8,226 bases of DNA from Bacteroidales bacterium UBA2295 (GTDB taxonomy: Bacteria > Bacteroidota > Bacteroidia > Bacteroidales > Tenuifilaceae), in the NCBI GenBank assembly GCA_002345825.1, contig DDWD01000053.1:1-8226 (forward strand). The letters are read 5' to 3'. A program made the position numbers and the translations under genes. Positions 1-6,268 of this stretch are shown here, in pieces. Under the pieces are notes generated by a model. It saw only the letters and a program-made list of their open reading frames with translations, had not been told where the DNA came from and did not search any database. How positions within the stretch are numbered: the stretch's first letter is position 1; every line of letters begins with the position of its first letter.

Positions 1-84
1 ACAAATATAGCACTATAAGCCGCACGTATGCTCAAACGGAATGATTAGGAGTACATAAAATGTCTCGTTCGATAGGATTGGTTG

Positions 85-184
85 ACCCTGCCTTTGCCAG
101 CCCGCCTGGCCATAGGGGTCGAGCAGGCAGGCTGACAGCCCTGCCTGTCGGAGACAGGGTGCGAAGCTCCCTGCCAGAGGCAGG
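85..184. repeat. GC-rich cluster of short inverted repeats (REP-like hairpins)
   Basis: Visible inverted repeats are: CAGGCAGG (124-131) with CCTGCCTG (140-147), loop 8 nt; CCTGTC (144-149) with GACAGG (153-158), loop 3 nt; CAGGG (155-159) with CCCTG (169-173), with an inner GC-GAA-GC pairing; and CCTGCC (170-175) with GGCAGG (179-184), loop 3 nt. A further CCCTGCC lies at 86-92. The arms overlap, so alternative folds compete. By hand count 69 of these 100 bases are G or C, far above the flanking DNA. No poly-T follows, so it does not look like a standard terminator. A dispersed intergenic repeat family is the most likely reading, but a single copy in one window cannot prove dispersal. Confidence 0.6.
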
Positions 185-225
185 TAAACTGTCAGCGTCA
201 ATGTAAGTGATTGACTGATTACGCT

Positions 226-256
226 TTGCCAACTGCTAAATTGCCTATTGCCAACT
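226..256. repeat. Short direct repeat TTGCCAACT
   Basis: TTGCCAACT occurs at 226-234 and again at 248-256, a 22-nt period, with a partial TTGCCTA copy at 241-247 between them. It lies directly upstream of the mevalonate operon. Two helical turns of spacing could suit a dimeric regulator, but equally it may be simple sequence drift. Its function is unknown. Confidence 0.35.
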
Positions 257-303
257 TTGTAATGATTGGGTGATTGTGTGAATGGCGTTACAACCTAAAA
301 AAC

Positions 304-1611
304 ATGAATAAACCAAACTACATAAACGGTTTCTCAAAGCTAACCAGCAAAGAGAAAGTTGATTCGATTGCCCATTTTCTGGGAAAAAGTGTGGATGATT
401 TATCGATTTTAAATCATTTTAAACTTCCCGATTCAAATCTTCAGGCTAGGCTTGAGGAGATTAGCGAGAATGTGCTGTCGAACTATATGCTACCCTACAG
501 CATTGCGCCAAATTTTCTGGTAAACGGAAAGGCTTTTCTAGTTCCAATGGTTATTGAGGAGAGTTCGGTAGTAGCCGCTGCATCGGCAGCCGCCAAGTTT
601 TGGTATACTCGAGGAGGATTTACATCCAAAGTTGTTGGTACAACAAAGGTGGGGCAGGTGCACTTTAAGTGGCAAGGGAATGGTTCGGCTCTAATCCAGC
701 ATTTCTCAAAAATAAAAGATGTTTTGGTTAGCGATTCGGAGCATCTACTTGCCAATATGAAAAAGCGTAATGGTGGCATTACGGGCGTTGAGCTATTCGA
801 TTTTACTCAACAGTTACCCAATTACTATCAAATCAAGGTGAGTTTTGAAACTGCTGATGCCATGGGTGCCAATATAATAAACTCGGTACTTGAGGAGATG
901 GCTCAATCGTTAAAGCACTACTTTGTAGATAATTTTGAGGATGCTGAAGCTGATTGCGAAATTGTGATGGCAATCCTCTCGAACCATACACCCGAAAGCC
1001 TTGTGGAATGTTACGTGGAATGTGATATTGAGGAGTTAGCAGAGATATCAGGAGATCTATCGCCAGCCGATTACGCCCAAAAGTTCAAAACAGCTGTTGA
1101 TATTGCCAATATCGATATTTACAGGGCAACAACCCATAATAAGGGAATTTACAACGGTGTCGATGCCGTTGTGCTTGCCACTGGAAACGATTTTAGAGCG
1201 GTTGAGGCTTGTGGCCATTCCTATGCGGCTCGCGATGGGCATTACAAAAGTTTAACCACAGTTGATATTGATAATGGTAAGTTCCGATATACCCTGCGAA
1301 TCCCAATGGCCTTGGGCACGGTAGGCGGACTAACCACAATGCATCCGCTGGCTAAACTTTCGCTCGAAATTCTCGGAAATCCTTCGGCTAGCGAGTTAAT
1401 GGGAATTACTGCAGCAGTTGGACTGGCCAATACGTTTTCGGCCGTTCGTGCGCTAACCACTTCTGGAATTCAGAAAGGGCATATGCGTTTTCATCTAAAC
1501 AATATATTGAATATCCTTGGTGCAACTGAGCAGCAAAAGCTGCAAGCCGCTGAGCATTTTAAGCATAAAAAGGTGTCGCAAAAGGCTGTGCAGGAGTATC
1601 TAGCAAAATAG
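304..1611 (+). CDS. mvaA: Hydroxymethylglutaryl-CoA reductase, class II
   Basis: It reduces HMG-CoA to mevalonate with two NAD(P)H, in the cytoplasm, as the committing step of the mevalonate pathway. Numbered from the ATG at 304 the protein has 435 residues, close to the roughly 430 of soluble class II enzymes such as Pseudomonas mevalonii HMGR. Family motifs are in order: ENVLSNYMLP followed by VPMVIEESSVVAAAS (about 80-94), which carries the catalytic Glu (85 or 86); DAMGAN (185-190) of the cofactor domain; HNKGIYNG (278-285) with catalytic Lys280; ATGND (292-296) with catalytic Asp296; and KGHM (391-394) with catalytic His393. No membrane segment is seen. The frame stays open upstream to a TTG at 274, but the ATG at 304 gives the usual N-terminus. 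Although this class is often labelled 'degradative', the downstream kinases and decarboxylase point to biosynthesis. The next gene starts 9 nt later. NADH versus NADPH preference cannot be read safely from sequence. Confidence 0.95.
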   Translation: MNKPNYINGFSKLTSKEKVDSIAHFLGKSVDDLSILNHFKLPDSNLQARLEEISENVLSNYMLPYSIAPNFLVNGKAFLVPMVIEESSVVAAASAAAKFWYTRGGFTSKVVGTTKVGQVHFKWQGNGSALIQHFSKIKDVLVSDSEHLLANMKKRNGGITGVELFDFTQQLPNYYQIKVSFETADAMGANIINSVLEEMAQSLKHYFVDNFEDAEADCEIVMAILSNHTPESLVECYVECDIEELAEISGDLSPADYAQKFKTAVDIANIDIYRATTHNKGIYNGVDAVVLATGNDFRAVEACGHSYAARDGHYKSLTTVDIDNGKFRYTLRIPMALGTVGGLTTMHPLAKLSLEILGNPSASELMGITAAVGLANTFSAVRALTTSGIQKGHMRFHLNNILNILGATEQQKLQAAEHFKHKKVSQKAVQEYLAK

Positions 1612-1620
1612 ACTACAACA

Positions 1621-2535
1621 ATGCCCAATCAATTCTATTCCCACGGCAAGCTGCTAATCACTGGCGAGTACTTTGTCCTCAGCGGTGCAACGGCTTTTGC
1701 TATTCCGCTAAAACTGGGTCAAGGAATGGATGTGGAGCTGGTTAATGACGATATGAATCTGATTTACTGGTCAACTTCGGTAAAGAATCAACCTTGGTTT
1801 AGTGCAGTTTTCTCAAAGGCCGATTTAAGCATTATTGAAACAAATAACAGCAAATCGTCGGAGTTTATTCATAAGCTTTTACTATTTGTTAAGGAGAAAA
1901 GTAGCGCCTTAAACGTTTCGCAATCGGTTAGGATATCGGCAAATGTTGAGTTCCCAATGGAGTGGGGCTTTGGCAGCAGCTCCACGCTAATTGCCAACTT
2001 GGCCCAGTGGGCCAAAATTAATCCCTACGAGTTGCTATTTGCCACAACCAACGGTTCGGGATACGATGTAGCCTGCGCTATGGTCGATAGTCCGATTCTT
2101 TACAAAAATCACCCAAAGCCAGAAGTTGTTAAGGTTGATTTTAACCCAAACTTCCTCGATAAAATCTACTTTATTTACCTTGGCCAGAAGCAGAACTCGT
2201 CAGCGAGTGTTGAAAAGCTTGGGCCAATAGTAAAAGGGCGGAACATTGAGGCCGATAAAATTTCGGCCATATCAAAAGGTATTGTCAAATCTACTTCGCT
2301 TCGCGAGTTTGATGCTTTGGTTTATGAGCACGAGCGGATTATGTCCGCTACTTTGGGGGTGAAACCCGTAAAGCAAAAATTGTTTCCTGATTTCGATGGC
2401 TCAGTTAAATCGTTGGGTGCATGGGGGGGCGATTTTATTATGGCAACCCATAGCGGCGAGGCTAACTATGTTTACAACTATTTCAACGCGAAGGGTTTGG
2501 ATGTAATTTTTCCCTATAACCATATTGTGCTATGA
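1621..2535 (+). CDS. GYDIA-type GHMP kinase, probable phosphomevalonate kinase
   Basis: This is a 304-residue GHMP-superfamily kinase. Motif 1 is near the N-terminus (HGKLLITGEYFVLSGA, 8-23). The ATP-binding motif 2 is WGFGSSS (115-121). A GSGYDVA segment (146-151) holds Asp149 where GHMP kinases place the catalytic Asp. The glycine-rich motif 3 appears as LGAWGGDF (265-272). The GYDVA segment matches the signature of the Bacteroidota 'GYDIA family GHMP kinase' group found in mevalonate clusters. From memory, it also resembles the GSGFDVA motif of eukaryotic phosphomevalonate kinase. The operon has recognisable mevalonate kinase and diphosphomevalonate decarboxylase, so the unassigned step is phosphomevalonate to diphosphomevalonate. 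That activity is inferred, not shown by sequence. A mevalonate-kinase paralogue is the main alternative. Its stop overlaps the next start (ATGA, 2532-2535), suggesting translational coupling. A G7 run (2423-2429) lies in motif 3. Confidence 0.85.
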   Translation: MPNQFYSHGKLLITGEYFVLSGATAFAIPLKLGQGMDVELVNDDMNLIYWSTSVKNQPWFSAVFSKADLSIIETNNSKSSEFIHKLLLFVKEKSSALNVSQSVRISANVEFPMEWGFGSSSTLIANLAQWAKINPYELLFATTNGSGYDVACAMVDSPILYKNHPKPEVVKVDFNPNFLDKIYFIYLGQKQNSSASVEKLGPIVKGRNIEADKISAISKGIVKSTSLREFDALVYEHERIMSATLGVKPVKQKLFPDFDGSVKSLGAWGGDFIMATHSGEANYVYNYFNAKGLDVIFPYNHIVL

Positions 2536-3638
2536 CTGAAAATAAGTACACCACTAAATACTTGCAAGATGCACAGCATCTTATCGACTTTAAGTTGACT
2601 CAAGCAGGTAGGGTTAGCTGGGAAAGCCCATCGAATATTGCGTTGGTAAAGTACTGGGGCAAGTATGGCGACCAGCTACCTGAAAACCCATCGCTTAGCT
2701 TTACGCTAAAGCACTCAAAAACAGTTGCTAGCATTGATTATCAACTGTCAAATGGTGACCAACCTAGGTTAGGATTTTATTTTGAGGGTAAACGGAACGA
2801 AATGTTTGAACAGAAAATCTCTCGGTATATCGAGAAGATATCAGCCTATATGCCATTTGTAAGGCAGTTACAGCTAAAAATCGATAGTGCAAATACGTTT
2901 CCTCATTCCGCTGGGATTGCCTCATCGGCCTCGTCGTTTAGCGCGTTTGCGCTATGCATGTGCAATATGGAACGGAATCTTTTCGGAACCCTAAAATCCG
3001 ATGATAAGTTTTACCAGAAAGCCTCGTTTTTGGCAAGGTTGGGCTCGGGTAGCGCTTGCCGTTCAACCTACGGTAAACTTGCCCTGTGGGGCAAAACCGA
3101 TTCGGTTGCCAATTCAACCAACGAGTTAGCCATTCCTGTTGATAATGGCATAAGCACTGTGTTTAAATCCTACTACGATGCCATTCTAATTATCGATTCG
3201 GGACAAAAGGAGCTATCGAGTACTGGCGGGCACGCCTTGATGGAGAAACATTATTATTCCCAAAACCGATACAATCAGGCGCAGGAGAATTTAAAATCGA
3301 TATTAGCACATATGCAAAGTGGCAATGAGGTTGGTTTTGCGCAGGTGGTAGAGAATGAGGCCATGTCGTTACACGCGCTAATGATGTCATCCGTTCCATC
3401 GGTAATGCTCCTAAAACCTAATACGCTGGTGGCCTTTGAGCGATTAAAGGAGTTTAGGCAAAAGGCGAAAATCAATTTTACCTTTACTCTTGATGCTGGG
3501 CCAAACATTCATATCCTGTATCCCCAATCGGTGCGTGAGCAGATGGTTCATTTTATCGAAAGTAATCTTTTAAACCTTTGCGAGAATGGCCGTTGGATTG
3601 ACGATGAAGTTTCCGGTGGCCCAAGTCAAATTGAGTAG
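2532..3638 (+). CDS. mvaD: Diphosphomevalonate decarboxylase
   Basis: It converts mevalonate diphosphate, ATP-dependently, to isopentenyl diphosphate, CO2, ADP and phosphate. The 368-residue protein shows the family hallmarks: SNIALVKYWGK (34-44) with conserved Lys40, Tyr41 and Lys44; the ATP-binding loop AGIASSASS (127-135); GSGSACRS (171-178) with Arg177; and LDAGPN (320-325) with the catalytic Asp321. Retention of this Lys/Arg/Asp set argues for a true decarboxylase rather than mevalonate 3-kinase, which lacks the catalytic Asp. Phosphomevalonate decarboxylase, acting on the monophosphate, remains a possible alternative that motifs alone do not exclude. About 30 residues precede the first motif, more than in the yeast or staphylococcal enzymes. 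This polar extension appears typical of the Bacteroidota branch, from memory. The ATG at 2532 overlaps the upstream stop, and the next gene begins 2 nt after this stop. Confidence 0.93.
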   Translation: MTENKYTTKYLQDAQHLIDFKLTQAGRVSWESPSNIALVKYWGKYGDQLPENPSLSFTLKHSKTVASIDYQLSNGDQPRLGFYFEGKRNEMFEQKISRYIEKISAYMPFVRQLQLKIDSANTFPHSAGIASSASSFSAFALCMCNMERNLFGTLKSDDKFYQKASFLARLGSGSACRSTYGKLALWGKTDSVANSTNELAIPVDNGISTVFKSYYDAILIIDSGQKELSSTGGHALMEKHYYSQNRYNQAQENLKSILAHMQSGNEVGFAQVVENEAMSLHALMMSSVPSVMLLKPNTLVAFERLKEFRQKAKINFTFTLDAGPNIHILYPQSVREQMVHFIESNLLNLCENGRWIDDEVSGGPSQIE

Positions 3639-3640
3639 AA

Positions 3641-4525
3641 ATGAGATTTAACTCCAAAATATTGCTGTTTGGCGAGTACTCTGTGCTCCACGGTTCGGAT
3701 GCTTTGCTTATGCCGTTCCCTGAATACTCGGGTTACTTCGATTTTTACAGCAATTTTAATAATCCTAGCCCCAAGGAGTTAACATCAAACCAAAGCCTAG
3801 TGCAATTTATGGATTATATCCTAAAATCAGAAGTGAAAGGCATTATTGACATTGACGGATTAAGCCGCGATTTATCCCAAGGGCTTTACTTTAAATCGGA
3901 TATTCCTTCTGGCTACGGATTGGGTAGCTCTGGTGCATTGGTGGCTGCGTTTTACCATCGATATTTTCGACCTGTTAAAGATGATCTCTCAGTGACTAAA
4001 CAAAACCTTGCTACTTTAGAGTCCTTTTTTCACGGGAGTAGTTCGGGTCTTGATCCGTTGGTTTGCTATATGAACAAACCCATTTTACAGACAAATGGTA
4101 GTGTTGATGCTTTCGATTTTCAGATATCAGCAATTAAACCTTTTTTTATAGATACGGGGATTAGCCGATCAACAACCAATTTAGTAAGTGTGTTTAAGCA
4201 GAAATCTAGTTCTCCTGAATTTATGGAGTTGATAAATAATGATTTAGTCAGGTTGAATAACCTTGCATTAAATCGGTTTTTAAGTGGACAAAAGAATGAT
4301 TTTTTTGCGGCGGTCAAGGAACTCTCACAATTTCAGCTAATCCATTTAAGCGAAATGATACTTCCAGATTTATTGTCAATTTGGAAGGATGGAATTGAGA
4401 CGGATGAGTATTTTCTTAAATTATGTGGGGCTGGGGGAGGCGGTTTTTTATTAGGCTTTGCCAAGGATGAGAAAACTACTGATTATTTGATGAAGAAACA
4501 TCAAATTAAAATTGTTTCAATATAA
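3641..4525 (+). CDS. mvk: Mevalonate kinase
   Basis: It phosphorylates mevalonate to 5-phosphomevalonate using ATP. The 294-residue GHMP kinase has all three family motifs: an N-terminal substrate-binding motif KILLFGEYSVLHG (6-18); the ATP loop PSGYGLGSSGA (89-99); and a glycine-rich KLCGAGGGGF (260-269). FHGSSSGLDP (130-139) is the characteristic mevalonate kinase signature, with Asp138 the likely catalytic base. The length is at the short end for bacterial mevalonate kinases (around 300). It is the last gene of the cluster, starting 2 nt after mvaD, and a 186-nt AT-rich spacer follows. Its second half looks more AT-rich than the genes before it, with several T runs (for example 4141-4147). 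The FHG-SGLD signature distinguishes it well from the GYDVA-type kinase two genes upstream. Confidence 0.92.
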   Translation: MRFNSKILLFGEYSVLHGSDALLMPFPEYSGYFDFYSNFNNPSPKELTSNQSLVQFMDYILKSEVKGIIDIDGLSRDLSQGLYFKSDIPSGYGLGSSGALVAAFYHRYFRPVKDDLSVTKQNLATLESFFHGSSSGLDPLVCYMNKPILQTNGSVDAFDFQISAIKPFFIDTGISRSTTNLVSVFKQKSSSPEFMELINNDLVRLNNLALNRFLSGQKNDFFAAVKELSQFQLIHLSEMILPDLLSIWKDGIETDEYFLKLCGAGGGGFLLGFAKDEKTTDYLMKKHQIKIVSI

Positions 4526-4587
4526 GCGTCTAGGAACTTTTCGGAAAGTATGCGAGCTGTAGTTGTCTTGAAAATCAACTTTGACGT

Positions 4588-4605
4588 TTATGATTTAAAT
4601 CGTAA
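4588..4605. promoter_or_regulatory. Near-perfect palindrome in the spacer before the men operon
   Basis: TTATGATTTAAATCGTAA is self-complementary over 18 bp apart from one T/G position on each side, with the perfect core GATTTAAATC at 4592-4601. It has no loop, so it suits a dimeric DNA-binding protein better than an RNA hairpin. It sits about 80 nt upstream of the candidate -7 box of the men operon. No regulator is encoded nearby, and AT-rich DNA produces such palindromes by chance. Confidence 0.25.
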
Positions 4606-4682
4606 CCTGTTTAAAACCACCTTACATTTCTATTGTTACTATCAAACTTGAGGTTTTACTAAAAGAATTGCAGTAAAAAATC

Positions 4683-4690
4683 TAAATTTG
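4683..4690 (+). promoter_or_regulatory. Candidate Bacteroidota -7 promoter box (TAAATTTG)
   Basis: TAAATTTG matches the Bacteroidota primary sigma factor -7 consensus TAnnTTTG at every fixed position. It lies 21 nt upstream of the thioesterase ATG, which would give a leader of roughly 15 nt. No good TTTG -33 box stands at the usual distance; the nearest candidates (CTTG 4647-4650, TTTT 4654-4657) are too far. The call rests on the -7 match and its position at the head of an operon. Confidence 0.4.
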
Positions 4691-4711
4691 TCTGAATAAT
4701 ATTTTTTGAAA

Positions 4712-5119
4712 ATGATTACAGTTAGCGAACTTAATAAGCTTTGTGCTAATACTTTGATAGAGCATTTAGGGATTGAATTTACCGAGATAGATGAGAGCGG
4801 CTTAAAAGCCCGTATGCCTGTGGATAAGCGCACTTTGCAACCCATGGGTATTCTGCACGGTGGTGCCAGCTTGGCTTTTGCCGAAACAATTGCTGGGGCA
4901 GGATCAATGGCTTTGGCCGATATAAGTAAATTTAGCATTGTTGGTTTTCAGGTTAGTGCCAATCATATTGGCACGGTTTCCGAGGGATATGTAAACGCCC
5001 ACGCCACCCTAACTCATAATGGTACACGAACTCATATTTGGGATGTTGTAATATCGGCCGATGATGGTCGCAAAATCTCTATTTGCAGGGTATCTAATAT
5101 GCTTGTCGCGAAACAGTAG
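4712..5119 (+). CDS. menI: Hotdog-fold acyl-CoA thioesterase, probable DHNA-CoA thioesterase
   Basis: This 135-residue protein belongs to the PaaI/YdiI-type hotdog thioesterases. The core active-site segment LQPMGILHGGASLAFAET (42-59) carries the conserved Gln43, His49-Gly-Gly and Glu58, which correspond to the Gln, His and catalytic Glu of YdiI (MenI) of Escherichia coli. A predicted role is hydrolysis of 1,4-dihydroxy-2-naphthoyl-CoA to DHNA plus CoA, the step between MenB and MenA in menaquinone synthesis. The fold and family are seen in sequence; the substrate is inferred from the neighbours menF, menD and menB. Related PaaI-like enzymes act on other acyl-CoAs, so the specificity is not certain. 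It appears to be first in the men operon. I chose the ATG at 4712; a TTG two codons earlier (4706) is less likely. No Shine-Dalgarno is present. The next gene starts 31 nt downstream. Confidence 0.85.
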   Translation: MITVSELNKLCANTLIEHLGIEFTEIDESGLKARMPVDKRTLQPMGILHGGASLAFAETIAGAGSMALADISKFSIVGFQVSANHIGTVSEGYVNAHATLTHNGTRTHIWDVVISADDGRKISICRVSNMLVAKQ

Positions 5120-5150
5120 CCTAAAACTACCCCAAACACAGTAATTGGAA

Positions 5151-6260
5151 ATGATGAATTTTCACCAGTTTGCACTTGAAAATAGAATTGCCTTTGTAAC
5201 ATATAAACTTCCCAACCTGGAGGAGGTTACCACTTTGGTTCAATGGAAAACAGAGCCCATTGCGCTAACTAATCTGATGGGGTTGGAGGGTAGGTCTGGC
5301 TTTGTGTTTGCTCCATTCAATATAGAATCCCACCATCCCATCAGGCTTATTGAGCCCGATTTGGTTTTTAAGGGCGATGAAATAGATAAGTCATTTTTCA
5401 GCAGTTACAATGAACATTTAGCTAGGGTTAAGTCCAACACAACCAATGTTAGTAGTTACCTAAATGAAACTTCTCGTGAATCGTACCTTGCTAAGGTCGA
5501 TGAGTTTCGCAAAAAGATAGATCCTGGAGAATTGGATAAGCTGGTGCTATCGCGAATTAGCATTGAGGCTAAACCCAAAACATTTAACCCTAGCATACTC
5601 CTACAAAAGCTCCAACGTAGCTACCCCGATGCCTTCGTGTTTATGATTCACATTGCCGACACAGGATTATGGATAGGTGCTAGCCCCGAACCTCTGCTTG
5701 AGATTAAGGATGATGTGGTATCAACCGTTTCGCTTGCTGGAACAAGGCTATATAACGGTCAAGGCATTGATAGAGAATGGGGCGCAAAGGAATTGGAGGA
5801 GCAGGAGATAGTAACAAGATATATCGACAGTATCCTCGAAATGTTTCAAATTAAGCAGTATGCTAAGCAAGGCCCCCAAACGAAGTTGGCTGGAGCCGTG
5901 GAGCATCTTTTAACCCATTTCACTTTTAGTTTAGATGCTTTGCAGGGTAAAATAGTGGAGCTAATTGATGCCATTCATCCAACACCCTCGGTGTGTGGAT
6001 TGCCCAAGTATGAGGCCTTAGATATTATTCTTAATTCCGAGGAGCACGATAGGGAGTACTATACAGGTTTTTTGGGTACCTTTAACATTGAAAAGCAGTA
6101 TGCTCTATTTGTGAATCTAAGGTGTATGAAGGTAGGAGTTGATCAACTTATATACTTCCTTGGTGCAGGAATCACTGCTGGTTCAGTTCCCGAAAAGGAG
6201 TGGGAGGAGACCAATAGCAAGAAAAGAACTTTAATGAGTATTGTTGAAACGTTAAACTAG
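5151..6260 (+). CDS. menF: Isochorismate synthase
   Basis: It isomerises chorismate to isochorismate with Mg2+, the entry reaction of menaquinone synthesis. The 369-residue protein has the chorismate-binding enzyme fold in its C-terminal two thirds. The N-terminal 110 or so residues are poorly conserved, as is usual. Family motifs are: ELDKLVLSR (127-135) with Lys130, the position of the general base that activates water in MenF and EntC; GASPEPLLE (176-184); LAGTR (195-199); EEQEIV (216-221) and PEKEWEETNSKK (347-358), which hold the Glu residues expected to bind Mg2+; and IHPTPSVCG (275-283). The Lys and the men context favour isochorismate synthase over anthranilate or aminodeoxychorismate synthase. 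A siderophore role (EntC) is unlikely with menD directly behind. The start could be either adjacent ATG, 5151 or 5154; GGAA just upstream is the nearest thing to a ribosome site in the window. menD follows after 8 nt. Confidence 0.93.
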   Translation: MMNFHQFALENRIAFVTYKLPNLEEVTTLVQWKTEPIALTNLMGLEGRSGFVFAPFNIESHHPIRLIEPDLVFKGDEIDKSFFSSYNEHLARVKSNTTNVSSYLNETSRESYLAKVDEFRKKIDPGELDKLVLSRISIEAKPKTFNPSILLQKLQRSYPDAFVFMIHIADTGLWIGASPEPLLEIKDDVVSTVSLAGTRLYNGQGIDREWGAKELEEQEIVTRYIDSILEMFQIKQYAKQGPQTKLAGAVEHLLTHFTFSLDALQGKIVELIDAIHPTPSVCGLPKYEALDIILNSEEHDREYYTGFLGTFNIEKQYALFVNLRCMKVGVDQLIYFLGAGITAGSVPEKEWEETNSKKRTLMSIVETLN

Positions 6261-6268
6261 AATCCATT

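Larger units (their letters stand above)
1..303. other. Intergenic leader region before the mevalonate operon
   Basis: I see no supported gene here. All three forward frames reach a stop quickly at the left edge (for example TAA at 16-18), so the end of an upstream gene cannot be shown. The middle is occupied by the GC-rich hairpin cluster listed separately. The right part (200-303) is AT-rich and carries the direct repeat TTGCCAACT at 226-234 and 248-256. A weak promoter candidate is CAACTTTG at 252-259, which differs at one position from the Bacteroidota -7 consensus TAnnTTTG. A TTTG at 225-228 could be its -33 box, but the 23-nt spacing is longer than usual. The promoter reading is therefore only a guess. 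The bases just before the first gene are A-rich and show no Shine-Dalgarno sequence. Confidence 0.6.
4526..4711. other. AT-rich spacer between the mevalonate and men operons
   Basis: This stretch separates the two gene clusters and contains no supported ORF. A weak hairpin, ACTTT (4536-4540) with AAAGT (4545-4549), lies 10 nt after the mvk stop, but its stem is short and no T run follows, so I do not call it a terminator. TAAAACC (4612-4618) and GGTTTTA (4652-4658) form a distant inverted repeat with a 33-nt loop. The palindrome and promoter-like box inside the spacer are listed separately. Read-through from the mevalonate operon cannot be excluded. Confidence 0.6.

Noticed and set aside
60..206. 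A 48-codon + strand ORF preceded by AGGAG at 47-51
   Set aside because: Most of it translates the hairpin repeats. No other gene here uses a Shine-Dalgarno sequence, and the product resembles nothing I know.
13..232. Two minus-strand ORFs of 62 and 66 codons over the hairpin cluster
   Set aside because: They read through the GC-rich inverted repeats in two frames, overlap each other, and show no domain pattern; the open frames follow from the repeat composition.
274..303. Ten-codon upstream extension of mvaA from a TTG
   Set aside because: The ATG at 304 gives the normal N-terminus and length; the extension adds residues not expected in class II HMG-CoA reductases.
4536..4549. ACTTT-TCGG-AAAGT hairpin after mvk as a terminator
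   Set aside because: The stem has only 5 pairs, mostly A-T, and no T run follows.
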